From assembly GCA_029216955.1 (NCBI GenBank), contig JANAVB010015600.1, positions 36,764,153 to 36,828,152 on the forward strand: DNA of 64,000 nucleotides, given 5' to 3'. The position numbers and the translations under genes were made by a program. The number at the start of each line of letters is the position of its first letter. Within the stretch, counting starts at the first letter, position 1. The notes under the pieces are model-generated. The model saw only the letters and a program-made list of their open reading frames with translations, did not search any database and was not told the DNA's origin. The DNA is from Iris pallida. Taxonomy: Eukaryota > Streptophyta > Magnoliopsida > Asparagales > Iridaceae. Positions 23,861-39,350 of the stretch are shown here, in pieces.

Positions 23861-26800
23861 ATTTTCGTAAAAGATTGTGAACTCGTGATGGTACTTAAGT
23901 TAGTCGTACCATTGCGAGCCTGCGCCGTGGACATGTTCATTCATAATTAGGGTTAAAATAATTTAGGAGAATAACTAGGACTAGGAGTCCCTTGTTCAAA
24001 TTGACCGTTGGGTAGTTATGGTTATTAGATAGGCCATGCAATTTAAATAGCTTGCTAGATCCCTATAGGTACACTATTACTTTTGATATGGCAATGTGAT
24101 CCAATGTGGATATACTATTCGCTTGGTAAGTTAGACTTGCCTAGAATTAAGGCATTAATTTTGATAAACTGTTCACTTTTCTTATTTAGAGATAAACATC
24201 GTATCACTAGTTAGAATTGCCTTTTTTAAAATTCTAATTGTGGTACGGAACTGGTTTATAATTTCTGATGTTCCTAATCAAGTACGAATCTCGAGGTAGA
24301 TTGATTCGAGATTTTCCCTCAACCATTAAAATGTATATGAAATAGATACTAGAATGCTTGTATTTTTTTCGTCTTTAGTTATTTTCTCCATGTTAAATCT
24401 TTTATTTTAAGTGTTGTGACTGACAGGACGAATACCTACGCATTATTTTTAGTCAACATGTTTGAATCTCTAGAAGCTCATGAATTTTACGGATATAGTT
24501 AAAAGAATGTTAGATAACTAATAATGGTTAGACAGCAGCGCACTGTCGTCAATTATTTGAGGGTGGAGAATGTGGGTTCACTGCAGCCAGCAGCGCACTG
24601 GCGAGGCACAACCCACAGAATTGAAATTATTTCAAAGAATTGTAGTTTATGGAATATTGCTAAAACTATGTCCTAGTTGACCTCTTTAGATCTTAGATAC
24701 TCTTGTGTCAATATAAGGTAGAGTGTCTGATAGCATATCACCTCTGAATCACGAAACCAAGGGTTTACCACAGCCAGAGTATATGGACGAAGCATAATTC
24801 TCGGTAAAATGATTTCAGACGTGATTACAAGTTTAGGATACTATAGAGGATAGGGACTGCCCTGTATGACCCTAAGATCCAAAACCAATACTAGTGAAAG
24901 TTCTGTAAGTTGGATAGCATGTCTCCCAACCTAGCATTCCGTGGTCCTTGTGATCTATTAACAAGGTAACTGACTGACATTAATAGGTTTACCCAGAATA
25001 TAGAATTTAGAAGTTCCATAACCCATTAGTCGACCAAGGCCTTATAGATAGGAAGATAATAGGTTGACTGTATAGGCAAGAACACCACGTAAGGATTTTA
25101 ATTCTCCCAAAAACTCAAACTACTTATTCCTCCTTTCAAAAATCTCGCATATTTATATTTGACTCTCTTGACCAATACTGTTATTACAGCCTAGTTTTGT
25201 AAGCTTACTCTTTTTGTCGAGCTTGATTTAAGACATATGTTTATTGGGGACGCCTGCTAACATATTGTCTAATCAGAATCATTGTATTACGGTCTGATCA
25301 ACCATGATGCATTTGGTTCGCTCTTTATCTAATTACCCTACGTGGATTGAGATATAGATGTCTCTAGGATCTCATCCGCGACTGCTTTGATAATTCCTCT
25401 TGAATTATACATTCGCCTTTGAATCACGTAATTGTACTCAGTGACATTCTTCTTGAACTCCTTAATACTTTCGTTTTTTACTAATTGGAAAGACGAACAC
25501 TTGTATTTGATAGATAGATACATAGTATCCCCATGGCTATGATAGTTGTATACGCGAGTGTAGCTACCATCGGCTAGCCATGTGACTAGAACCTTGCCTT
25601 GAGTTACTCGTCCCCTCTCCGACCCTAAACCTACTATCATGATCTTCTAGTCATTAGAGTCCGAGAATGATTAGGATACTTCTCTTGATCAAATGCCAAC
25701 CTAGGAGACTACCTATCCCCAAGGGACCAATTGTTGTGAGCCTCTAAATATTTATTGAAGCTTGCTTTAACTAGAACCCTTTTGACAATAGTCTGGTAGG
25801 TTCGACACCAACAGAAATTTATGACCCAGTTGTTAGGAATCTTTTGCTTTAGAGTTGGTTATCCCGTCGATAACTTTTGTATACTATGGACGTGCATATC
25901 CCTCTATCTTATCGACCATGTGTCATTGTACACCCTTATTTTCCATTTATTGTGGAATGATCCTTGACTTGACTTATATCTACCGTATTTCGTTACGTCG
26001 TGCCTTATTCTTTATTAACAAGAGTCGAGGTACAGTATCCGAACTTTGGAAACCCTCTAACCTCATTATTTCTAAAACCATATCCTAGGTTCTAAGGTGG
26101 GTAGACTGTAAGCCTTCTAAAAATTTAGGATATACGAAGACTACCGATTGATTAGAATAAGTTTCCATTAGGGTGATGATTAGTGCCCCATGAACTCTCA
26201 CTTTCCATTTAGATCATTTTGTCCCCGGCCGTGTCATTAATATTCGAAGCACGAGACCAGCTGTTATCTTCCAGCAGATTTCACATACAAGATCTAGGCG
26301 AGTCCACCTTCATCTAGGTATATCATGTCCCACTCAAACCCGTCCCCTTGTACTCTATTTTTGTACTACGACTTTCAGGTTAAAAGGACTAGCTATAACC
26401 CTTACCATAATACCGGTATACTTTTCGACTTCCACTAGAGCCTCGACCCCGACCCAATTCATTCGACCCAATATATGGTAGTGATCTACTCGAAGCCCAC
26501 TACGCACGAGCCACTAGTGTGCCACCCAATTGAGGTCTCATGTGCTACTTAAACACAAAAGTCACTGAAGGCACACTTTGAGCTTGAGAGACCTAGCTAA
26601 CCAACCTGACGGGCAACTAACTCAACCCCTTGGATAGAGACCTATTCTAGAATACCCTAATCTAGTAGGAATAGTTTTATCATTGGAATCTTGTCCATTC
26701 CATATATATTGCAATCCAAGGTGCACCCAACCAACGAGGGATGTCCAAATCAGGAAGCCCATTAAGACCCAGTAAAACCCATCCATGCATACTACCGTAT

Positions 26801-27608
26801 TTGGACTATAAACCGAACTATTTGAAATAGGTTCCTACACCTATTATGTAGTCTCCATCTCTTAGAATATGATGTCATTGGTAACCATTATTCCATCTAC
26901 CTGGACGCCACGATACGATCCTGTATTGCATTCGTATCCCTTGCTCGTGTTGTTAAATAACAACGGAATATATCACAACCTTGATTTCCCAAATTCCGTT
27001 CCATTGTGGAACCTCGTTTAGAATTTCGGGAACGGAATTTCCGTATTGCATGGATGATAAGACCCTCCAAGAAACGAAGGGTTCTTTGAATTGGTGAATG
27101 ACTAGACTAGAGTAGCCCAATCTAGCAAATAAGTCAATGGTTTATAAACTTACTTCCTATCTGCATTATTGGATATTCTCTACAGTTCTTGAAACTTTAT
27201 AATCGCTCTCGATTATTTTCTTATCTGCCTGTCTTTCCTATTTTAGAGCGACGAGTGGTCACGCCTATTAGAATTTATCAATAATTTTTAGCTACTTGTG
27301 TAAATTTGTTACTTGTTAAATTTTGGGTTGCTTGATAGATAGGAGAGGATTACAGATGCCATATGCCTGGATATCTATTGGTAGGATTGTGAGCAACTAG
27401 ATAGAAGATTATAAGATTTTAGTTTGAGGAGTAGTGTGACCAAAGGTGGGAAGAAGTCCTAGAGGTTATGTAGTAACAAATGGCTAGGAGGAGAGTATAA
27501 ACTATTTTTTAGGAATTAAAATTTAAGGAGATTAAGGTTCAGGTAGACCTTCTTATTGAATTTTAAGAAATAGTTACGAATTAGAATTTCGAGGACGAAA
27601 TTATTTTT
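23861..27608 (+). other. Non-coding interior of the LARD-like element
   Basis: These 3.75 kb hold no retroviral motif in any frame. The longest open stretches are a 100-codon one on - (25338-25640) and a 77-codon one on + (25855-26088), both unrecognised. GCAGCGCACTG occurs twice (near 24535 and 24590). The last 60 nt (GAATTTCGAGGACGAAATT) are the usual gypsy pre-PPT sequence, so its right end at least derives from a gypsy element. Confidence 0.7.
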
Positions 27609-27622
27609 AAGGTGGGTAGATT
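27609..27622 (+). promoter_or_regulatory. Polypurine tract
   Basis: AAGGTGGGTAGA lies 2 nt before the 3' LTR start; the same tract is used by element G. Confidence 0.85.
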
Positions 27623-30594
<2,972 letters not shown>

Positions 30595-30599
30595 ACCCT

Positions 30600-31457
30600 C
30601 TTCGCCGGTGCCTGGTAACTGCTGCTGCCGATGTCCCTATCCCTCTTGGGCCTCGGGTCCATCTCCTTCTCAACTGCCTCAGCGATCTTGAGGATACTCG
30701 AGTAAGTAGTCGCCTGGCTAATAGCTACTGCGTGCCGCAGCTCTCTGGTGAGGCCTTTCTTTAACCTTCAGGCCCTCTCCTCCGGCGTGCCGACTAGGTT
30801 CTCTGCGAACCTGCTGAGTCGGGTAAACTCTGAAATATACTCTGCCACTGATATTATCCCCTGCTGCAAGGCCTCGAACTGCATCCGAAGCTCGTCTCTC
30901 TCGATGTCTGGGAAAAACTTCTCCTTGAACAGAGTTTTGAAATCTGCCCAAAGAACCTGCGGTGCTGCTAACTGGGGCTCCTCGCGGTACCAGGCTCTGG
31001 CAAGGTCGAACAGTCGCATACTCGCTACCTCCACCTTCAAGTCATCAGGGATCCTCGCCATCTTCAGCGTCCTCTCCACATTTTCCGGCCACTCGTCTGC
31101 ATAAACAATCCCCTCATTGCCCCAAAAGTCCATCGGGCAGAGGTTCTTGTAGTCCCTGGCCGTCCCCGGTCACGACGTTGTTGGTGCTGGAGGTGCTACC
31201 AGTACTGGTGCTACCGTCTCTCGAGTCCTGAGCGTGTCGACTACGATCGCTCTGAACTATGCTGCCTGGTGGTTCTGGGCCTCCATGAACTGCTGGAACA
31301 TGGCCAACACCTGGGCGCCGTCAAACATCATCGTCGAAGGCAATGGAGGAAAGATAGGCGGTTGTGGCGGAAGCTGATCTGCTGGAACGTCTGGTCCGGG
31401 CTGATCCGAACTGCCTACAACTTCGGGCTGATCCCGGGTCTTCCTCGTAGTGACCAT
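30600..31457 (-). pseudogene. Element A: gag N-terminal part
   Basis: The minus-strand start ATG is at 31457 (MVTTRKTRDQPEVVG), about 200 bp downstream of the primer site as is normal for gag. A proline-rich segment (PADQLPPQPPIFPPLP) is followed by a coiled, glutamine-rich stretch. From 31133 the Retrotrans_gag-type domain appears in another frame: EWPENVERTLKMARIPDD, ASMRLFDLARAWYREEP, WADFKTLFKEKFFPDIERD, FEALQQGIISVAEYISEF. The frame shift near 31140-31250 breaks the gene. It continues at 20699 beyond the inserted non-coding element. The role is capsid/nucleocapsid of the retrotransposon particle. Confidence 0.88.
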
Positions 31458-31644
31458 CCTACAATAGAAAGAAAACTTTATTGATTGAAAAACCCTAAAA
31501 CCTAATAAACAATGTTTTTATAATATCAATGCACCTGATAAACCTGATGTACCCTTATTTTCTGATTTTTCTATGTTGTGATCAAGTTTCGCTAGTGTAA
31601 TCAAGTCCCCCAATAGTACGCTAAGACCTAGGTACCATTAAGAT

Positions 31645-31663
31645 AGACCAGCATGGGCCACCA
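31645..31663 (-). promoter_or_regulatory. Element A primer binding site, tRNA-Ile type
   Basis: The minus strand reads TGGTGGCCCATGCTGGTCT, 9 nt after the LTR end GGGTCGTGACA. It differs at one position from the site in the non-coding element. Confidence 0.8.
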
Positions 31664-31672
31664 CTAAAAATA

Positions 31673-34600
31673 TGTCACGACCCACTTTCGAATAATCGGA
31701 TATGAGTCGGACACGCCCAGCCTTCGTCGTTAGACACGATGAAGTAGGTTGTACCAATATCTAGGGAGAACTATGAATCAAGATAAGAATAAAAGTAATC
31801 ACAGCATCTAATATATCAAATCCCAGAATCTCAGATACAAATCTAAATATTATTACATTCCAGCAAATGTAAACTATACTGATGTCTCTAATACAAGTCC
31901 AGATAAGCTAAAAAGAAAATACTAGGCTTCCTCAGCCTCTAGGTCATGGGCAACATCAACTGGCTCATAGGTGCCTCCAGGCTCCTGCCCGTAGTATCAC
32001 AGATAGCCTCCAGTTCATGTGCAACATATCCTAGTCAGGAGCGGAGCTAAGTATATCCAAGGAAATGAACATGAACATCATAGTATGAACAAGAAACATG
32101 GAGTATATATACCGTACGAGAAATGAAAACAAGACATGAAACTAAACATTAATACTGAAAGTAAATACAGGGAACATGATATGAGTCCTGAACATGAAAT
32201 ACAACCTGAACATGAAATACAACTTAAACCTAAAATGTGTAACATATCGAAATACATCCAGAGTGTGTGATTGGCTTGGATAGATTCAATGAACATGAAA
32301 TGGTACGGCTTCGGTCCCGCGTGCACGATGCGGGGCCTAAGCTATTCACATGAATCATAACACGGGTTTGATCACACATCTGTAGTATTTTCCCTCCCAG
32401 ACACAAGTAAACTCAAGAAATATGATACAAGACAATATCGTGATATATCGTGTCAACCAGAAGATACAAGAATGAGTATACAAGACATGAGAAAATGAAC
32501 AAGTCCGAGGAGTATACTTGCCTTGCTCAGGGTGATCAAGTGTGGGATGTACAGCTGGATATCCTCCTATTTATAAATTTACAAGTTGATTAATAAACAA
32601 ACTAATTCTAATTCTGTTTCTAAACAAATCTAACCATGATTAACTATGATCCTAAAATACACTAGTTTGTTAATTTACAACTTCAAATCTATATTACTAA
32701 TTAATTTTTATTATAACTATACAATATTCTAACCATACATTGTCAAGAGATGTTATATTCCATTTACAAGGTAACCCTTCAAGTAACAGATAGCCCTACA
32801 CAATCCTAAACCGAGTTAACTGCTTTTAATTGAAACATTGTTCTAGAAAGGATCATTAATTCTAAGTTCTCAAATGTGTTCAATAAGAATCTGAACAAGA
32901 TTGATACAACATTTTTATTACCTAAGAATGATTCATATTGGACCATATCCTCCTTTCTCTAAGTGACCTTGTCATTGTTATACATCAAATTTGATGGAGT
33001 TCAATCCTTAACAGGACACTACGACAATTCAGTCCCTTAATAGGGCACTGATCCAAAGTCACCGGATAACAGTCCAGTCCCAAATGTGGGACTGATATCC
33101 TCAGTCCAGAATCAGGACATAACCAGTTCTACCACAATCCTCAGTTTTGGTTAAGATCACATATCAACCCTAAACATGGCTGCTTCTATGGTTACAAAAT
33201 TAACTATGTTTTAGATTACATTCATATATATATATATATATACACTGACATACCCATGATTATTTATCTAAGAAAATTTTACTGACAGCTATAAGGTTAG
33301 GCTTTAATATAGGACTGTTAGAATTCCAGTTCTCATTTACTGAACAATCAGTCTAAGTAGGACTGATGCAACAGTCCAGCTACCACATATCCTAACAAAA
33401 GAATGGCACTGTCAATCAAACATCCATTCCCTCATTTCCTTTAAACCAAGTAAGCTTGACCCTAACCTTTAGCTACAAGTTAAACTCAACCTACTACTAT
33501 GTTGTACAGGCCTACAGTCAATCCCAGGAACAAACAGATTTAAAACAATTATCCTCAAGTTTCAGACTGATACATTCAGTCTTCAACTGAGACAGTAATG
33601 TGGCTCAGTGCTGAATCAAGCACACATTCAGATCCTGTTCAGCTGATACAATATCCCTAATCTAAGATCTCAACCACAGTATAAAATTTGAATAGAAGTA
33701 TGTACAGGTTCTAGAAAAATTGGATATTAACTCAGGGAAGTTTATATCAATAATTTAAGCTGCAAACTCCAGCACATTGATTCCAGACATGGGAAATAAT
33801 GGTTTACATTTACAGCCTAGTCCCAAACATCAAGAGATAATATCACAACCCATATCCACTCTTAGGTGAGACAAAAATCAGTCTTTTATCCAAACTGATA
33901 CATTCAGTCCTGGTTGAACTGACATAGACCAGTCTTGACTAAAGACTGATTTATACCAGTCTCTAATACCATGTATTCTTAACCAAAAGATTGAAATATC
34001 ACCCAACTTCAATCACACTATCACTCATAAGATAGATAATGCTTACATTCGATCCAAATGCCCTTTTCATACTTCCAACCTAACATTCCAACCTCCCTAA
34101 CCAATGCACTGAATTACAATAGATAAAATCGAGTGAAACAGTATCTACTTAATATGTTGTTCTGTTTATTAGTGTCAGGTACTCAGCTCAGTCATCCTTG
34201 TTCAAAGAAGCATCAACTGATTTCAGGACAAGGTTCAGATTGACAGTCCTTCAGGTGATACCTAAAATGCTTCTTAAGTTAGCATTTAACAATTTATACT
34301 CAAGTATCTAAGGTTCAAGTCCCCACATCTATGGAGGGTTCTAACCTTATCTAGATATCTATTCTATCCAGATTTCTAATTCATGACCACAGCTTCATAG
34401 TGAATAATAATAAGCACAAACCTAAATCAGCTATAATTAAACAGCAATGGTAAAAATAACTTAGTGTATCTACAATTTAACCAATATTCCCTGATATATG
34501 CATGGATACTTATCATACCAATTTCAAAACACATTCATACACAGGTAGGCCAATCGATTTCCTATCATAATATTTCAATTGACAACCCTATTACTGACAC

Positions 34601-35548
34601 ATGCTCAGGCATAAACACGAATCCCTATAATTTACAGAGCTAAATACCTATTAAATCAGGATTTACCTATAGAGCTTTCTGCTACAGAAATGCTCGATCT
34701 CGCCCAACTTTAACACTCTATTCGATCATCACAATAAGAGAAACACACAACCTTAAAGACTCGAATCAAAACAGCATCAATTCACAGTTCAAATTAGAAA
34801 AATCCTAGGATTAACTTACCGTTCAATGATTGGTGAGAATGACAATCCGAACTAAATAAGCCAAATTCTCCAATCCCGATCTACAATCTTGATATAACAA
34901 ATTTGGAGAACAACGATCAAACACCAAACGATTCTGGATTTACTAATCAGGTGATGATCCTTACCTCACCAATTGATTAAAAGTAGGTCAGAGCGTCGAA
35001 GCAGGAATTCAAGTGAAACCTACTACTCTCCAGATCAGATCTACACATTTTGATATAGTAAATTTGAAGAACAATCAAGAAAAATCAAATCCAAACTGAA
35101 ACATTCAAGCAACGATACCTCACCTCCTCGATTGATTGAACAATCAGTAGAGATCGATTGTTGAGAAAGAAATCCAACAAAATCTACAGTTCTTTAAATC
35201 AAGATTTTACAAGAGCGATTCAATTTAGGATTCAATCAAATTTCAATTTAACGACAATTTCAAGAGTTCACGAACAATCTTCAACAAAGGCTCTCCTCAA
35301 TTTATCATCGGCCACTCCTTGCGAAGACTGATAGAGAATCGAATCATCAGGGTCAGCAAGGCTTCGAAGGACCTTCTTCTAGCTGTTTCCAAACACCACA
35401 AGGCTCCTCGCCATGGCTGTTCTTCATAAATTAGGTTGGGAAGGATTGATTAGGAAAAGGAATAGAATTTATATCTGAGGATGAATGGAAAAGAATGAGG
35501 ACTGTTACTGCTTAAATAGGCATTTAGGGAATTTGAAAAAGGAGAAGG
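31673..35548 (-). repeat. Element A 5' LTR, left part
   Basis: Collinear with 9617-13470. It is interrupted after GAAGG (35544-35548) by element B and resumes at 49382 (after the second GAAGG). The joined length of about 4.19 kb agrees with the 3' LTR of 4.18 kb. No genes. Confidence 0.92.
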
Positions 35549-38500
35549 TGTCACGACCCGCACCCAGTATAAGGGCACGAGAAGTAGTTACGTCCAGCCT
35601 ACGTCGCAGTGTCGACGGTAGAATGCTGTCCTAGGTCACATATATCTAACAGTTATATCTGTACAATATATACACTCCGAATGGAGGTGACATGATAAAG
35701 TACAACTCAATCACAACTAAGAAAAAAAAGTACGATAAGATAGAATAGATGAATCACAGAATCCACAGATAATAAATACAGATCAGAGAGATAGCTAAAA
35801 GCCTAAGATGAACATCTCCACAAATCCAGAATACAATCTCCAAATATATATAAGTGTATCCAATAGACATGATGAAAATAAGAAACTAGTCTAGCTAACT
35901 AGCCTAGTCTAGTGGGGTAATATCATCTGCAAGTGCTGGGTCCTCCTGAGGGTCCAGCTCACAGGTCTCATCTAGGCCTGCTCCAAAATAAGTGGGACAC
36001 AGCTCCTCCATATCATCTGTAATATTTCAACAGGACCAGTCAGGACTGGAGCGAGCACAGTACATCTCACGCAGTTCATAACATGACAGGAATATAATAC
36101 AGGCAATAGAGTAAGATACATGAAACGCTGAAGAGTATACATAAGTAAAAGAGAAGACTGTAATGAAATATCTGTTATATGTAAAGAGCTACAGTGAACT
36201 AGTGATTTAGAGTACAAGCTAGACATGGGAACAGCTTGATAATAAACATGAGAGGTTGTACATGGCTATACTACTTTGGAAATTGTCCACATGACTATTT
36301 ATACTTCCCCGTACCCCAATCAATACACAAGGATCCGTTCAAGTTATGTTATTGTACATAATTTCACATGGTGGTCCATAAATGGGTGCACATAAAAGTA
36401 AACGTGGGAGCTCCGTGAACATGAGAGTATATGAATCACAAGAGTGCACATAAATGGTAAAAGCACAAGAATACATAATAAAAGTGAAACGCATATGACA
36501 TGATGTATGTGATGCTCCGGAGGGGGATAATATCGTATGAAGAGATCCATATAGTACTAATTCGTGTTTCCATCGTGTCAGCATCAAGTAAAGTAAGCTA
36601 GAGCATGAAAATAGTCCTAGCAAGTATGAAACGGTCAGAGAATGTACTCGCCTGATATACTGTGTGTCTGGATGAAATACTGCCTGAGGAGTGGTGTCTG
36701 TCTCCTAATCAGAGCAACACAAGTTACAACATGACCAGAATTGTAAACTGTAACATTACAATGCATTCTACATGATGTTGGGTCAAATCTAAACTAAAGT
36801 CAACCCTGGTCAACTTCAGTCAACTAACTAGTCAATGCTAGGTCAACCTAGGCACAATCAAGTCTCAGTAGGCCTAACCAAGACTATCCTAGCAAGTATA
36901 CACTATTCAAGTCACACAGGTTTACATAACCCCACTCATGTATATATATTCCATATGCCATAGGCTATACTACCTGGCTATAAGCCACATTCACATATAG
37001 GCCACACACATAACAATACCAATTTTCCACATGTCTATATATATACTATTTATATAAGCAAATGCAATATGTATATTATATTACATTATCACACTGGGTT
37101 AGATATTGTTTATATATACATATACTCATAGAGTGGGATAGGGAAATGCATATGTATGTGTGTAGGAGTGTGTGTGGCATATAAGGAAAGACAGTGCATA
37201 GAGAGTGTACATATGAAACAATGTGTACAAAGGGTATTTGTTCTCAGATTTTAGTGGGTTGAGTGTCATGTGTTTGTAGATACATAGTGCTTTTGGAATG
37301 GTGTAGAGTGTGTGTGTGTGTGTGCATAGGTTATATGTGCTCTCAGTTTTACAGTTTAATAGTGCATGGTGTCAGTGTTAATAGTGTGACAGTTTAATTC
37401 AAGTGGGTCAATGTGTAGATTAGTGTGTGTGACATGAATGTAGGCTAGATGTGTGTGTATGTTTACATGACAGTTTACATGACAGTAAAGTGTAGGCATG
37501 AACACCATGTTCTTAGGTTCCAGTTTCCACAATCAGTGCAAGTGTAACAGTGTGTCATGGGAAACAAATTAGTGTGTGTATAGATTGCACTAAACTGACC
37601 CAAACAGTGAGTACAATCTCAGGTTTGAATTTAACAGGAAAACTCAAACTGGTATCAGTCACGGTTCAATGCCCAATAAGAACTAAGGACTGAGTTCTCA
37701 TGCCAAATCATAACCCTAACATGTTGGTTCATCCCCAGATATTTTTAGGTGAATACATTCAAATTAAAACAAAAACAGTTAAATACATTTTAAACCCTCA
37801 AAACCCAACTGACAGTTAAGTATCAGGAATATAGGAATTTTCCATTTTGAATCTAATTTAACAACTAAAATACCAAGAAGAGGGTTGGTAAAAGCAGTGT
37901 CATGTGTGTACATGTCCAGGCATAATTTGTGACCAAGAAACTGGACACAATCGTGTCCAAATCATAACACACACAGACACATGAAACTGTGCACTTCGAC
38001 AGCGTCGTGCATGCGTGCACTTCACTCGTGGACACGACACGACACGAATTAGGACACGTGCTCGTGCCTAGTGGTTCACCTAGGATAGGGCTAGGGTTAG
38101 GTCACCCTGAAACGTGTCCAATCTGTGTCTTCATGGGACACGAAGATAGTATCAGTCGCGTGTCTGTGCGTGTATCCCGTCAACGCATGAACAGTACAGG
38201 TCGAATATCTCACCATCTACTAAATGAGATCCCACAAAACTATATAGGCTTCGTGTCAGTCACCCAGGGAGTTTCCACACCAATTTTGGTGTCACAAAAT
38301 GTCGTGTCCGTGGAGAACTTGGACACGGGCAGCAGGGCACCCAACCGAGCCCCGTGCTGCGTGTCCAGCACCAAATAGGATACGAAAACTAACACAACAA
38401 CAAATCAGTCTTCACAAATATTAATATATATATAGATCTAGGGATCCATGTAATTAGTTTTTGCAAAACACAAAAATAATTTCCTAAGAGGTATTTAATC

Positions 38501-39271
38501 GAACACCTTCCTATACACTATAATACATGTCCGATACGGACACCAAATGGACATGAAATTAACCCAAACTTTAGGGGCAGCTCGGGGACACCTAGATCTA
38601 GCCCTAAATGCAAAGAAAATAGAATATTAGAACAATTTGATGAGTTTTACCTATAGGTGCAAATGGCAAGAAAAAGCTTCAAATGGGGGGTTCCTCCTTG
38701 ATAGCCAAAAGCTCCAAATTGTCCCAAAGCTGGGATTAATCTCTACAATCAGAAAATAGGAGAGTATTAGGCTCTAATGCAAAAACTAGAGTAGAAAAGA
38801 ATTTAAAATTAAGAATCTATGGAATGGAAAAGAATGGACAAACCTTTCTTTCTCTATGTGCTCCTTCAATACAAAAGAGGCAAGAACCAATTAAGAGACT
38901 ACTTATAGGGAAGGGGAGAGCCCTAAGTGGCCGGCCATGTATGTAGGAATTAGGGTTAGGGTTTAGTTTATGGGCTATGGGCCTTGTTTCATAAGTCATG
39001 AATTTAATTCTAAGTCATAAGTCATGCACCAAATCACTAGTCCTCCTATTCAAATATTGATTTCTAAAAGACTAACTTAGATTGACTTAAGTTAGACTAG
39101 GGTCTCATCATGCTAACCTAGTCACCATGGTTAGGGTCAACACCTAGGTTAGTCTACAAAGTCTCAACTAGTTTAAAGTCAAAATCAAAATCACCAATTA
39201 AATAAATTTAAAATAAATTCAAAAATTATCAAATGACCAAAATACCCTCAACCTAAAATGTGGTAGTGACA
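35549..39271 (-). repeat. Element B 3' LTR
   Basis: This 3723-bp LTR begins on the minus strand TGTCACTACCACATTTTAGG and ends GGGTGCGGGTCGTGACA. The TATA-like CCCTATAAGT lies at 38901-38910 (minus). It is collinear with 44363-49376 apart from the copia solo LTR, a roughly 130-bp segment near 46360-46500 absent here, and an AT tract expanded only in the 5' copy. A GACACG-rich block spans about 37940-38350; the ORF there (37989-38378) is a shadow of this block, not a gene. Confidence 0.92.
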
Positions 39272-39350
39272 AATCTACCCTCCTTAAAAAAAATTTGTCC
39301 TCAAAATTAAAAGGCGAAACTAACTGATGAGAAGGATAGACAATCATACC
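39272..39350 (-). promoter_or_regulatory. Element B polypurine tract and spacer
   Basis: The minus strand AAGGAGGGTAGATT (39272-39285) abuts the LTR start TGTCACTACC. The spacer to the pol stop contains the gypsy-type AATTTTGAGGACAAATTTTT. Confidence 0.85.

Noticed and set aside
25338..25640. 100-codon minus ORF as a gene of the non-coding element
   Set aside because: No recognisable domain, and it is antisense to the element; of a length expected by chance in this composition.
35972..36623. Minus ORFs of 84-94 codons, repeated at 44790-45441 and (on +) 51989-52504
   Set aside because: They are conserved only because they lie in the R/U5 part of related LTRs; they contain no family motif, and frames are interrupted differently between copies.
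37989..38378. 129-codon ORF, with a homologous 143-codon ORF at 48049-48480
   Set aside because: Present in both LTR copies of B on the strand opposite to the element; it is a shadow of the GACACG-rich block and has no protein-like pattern.
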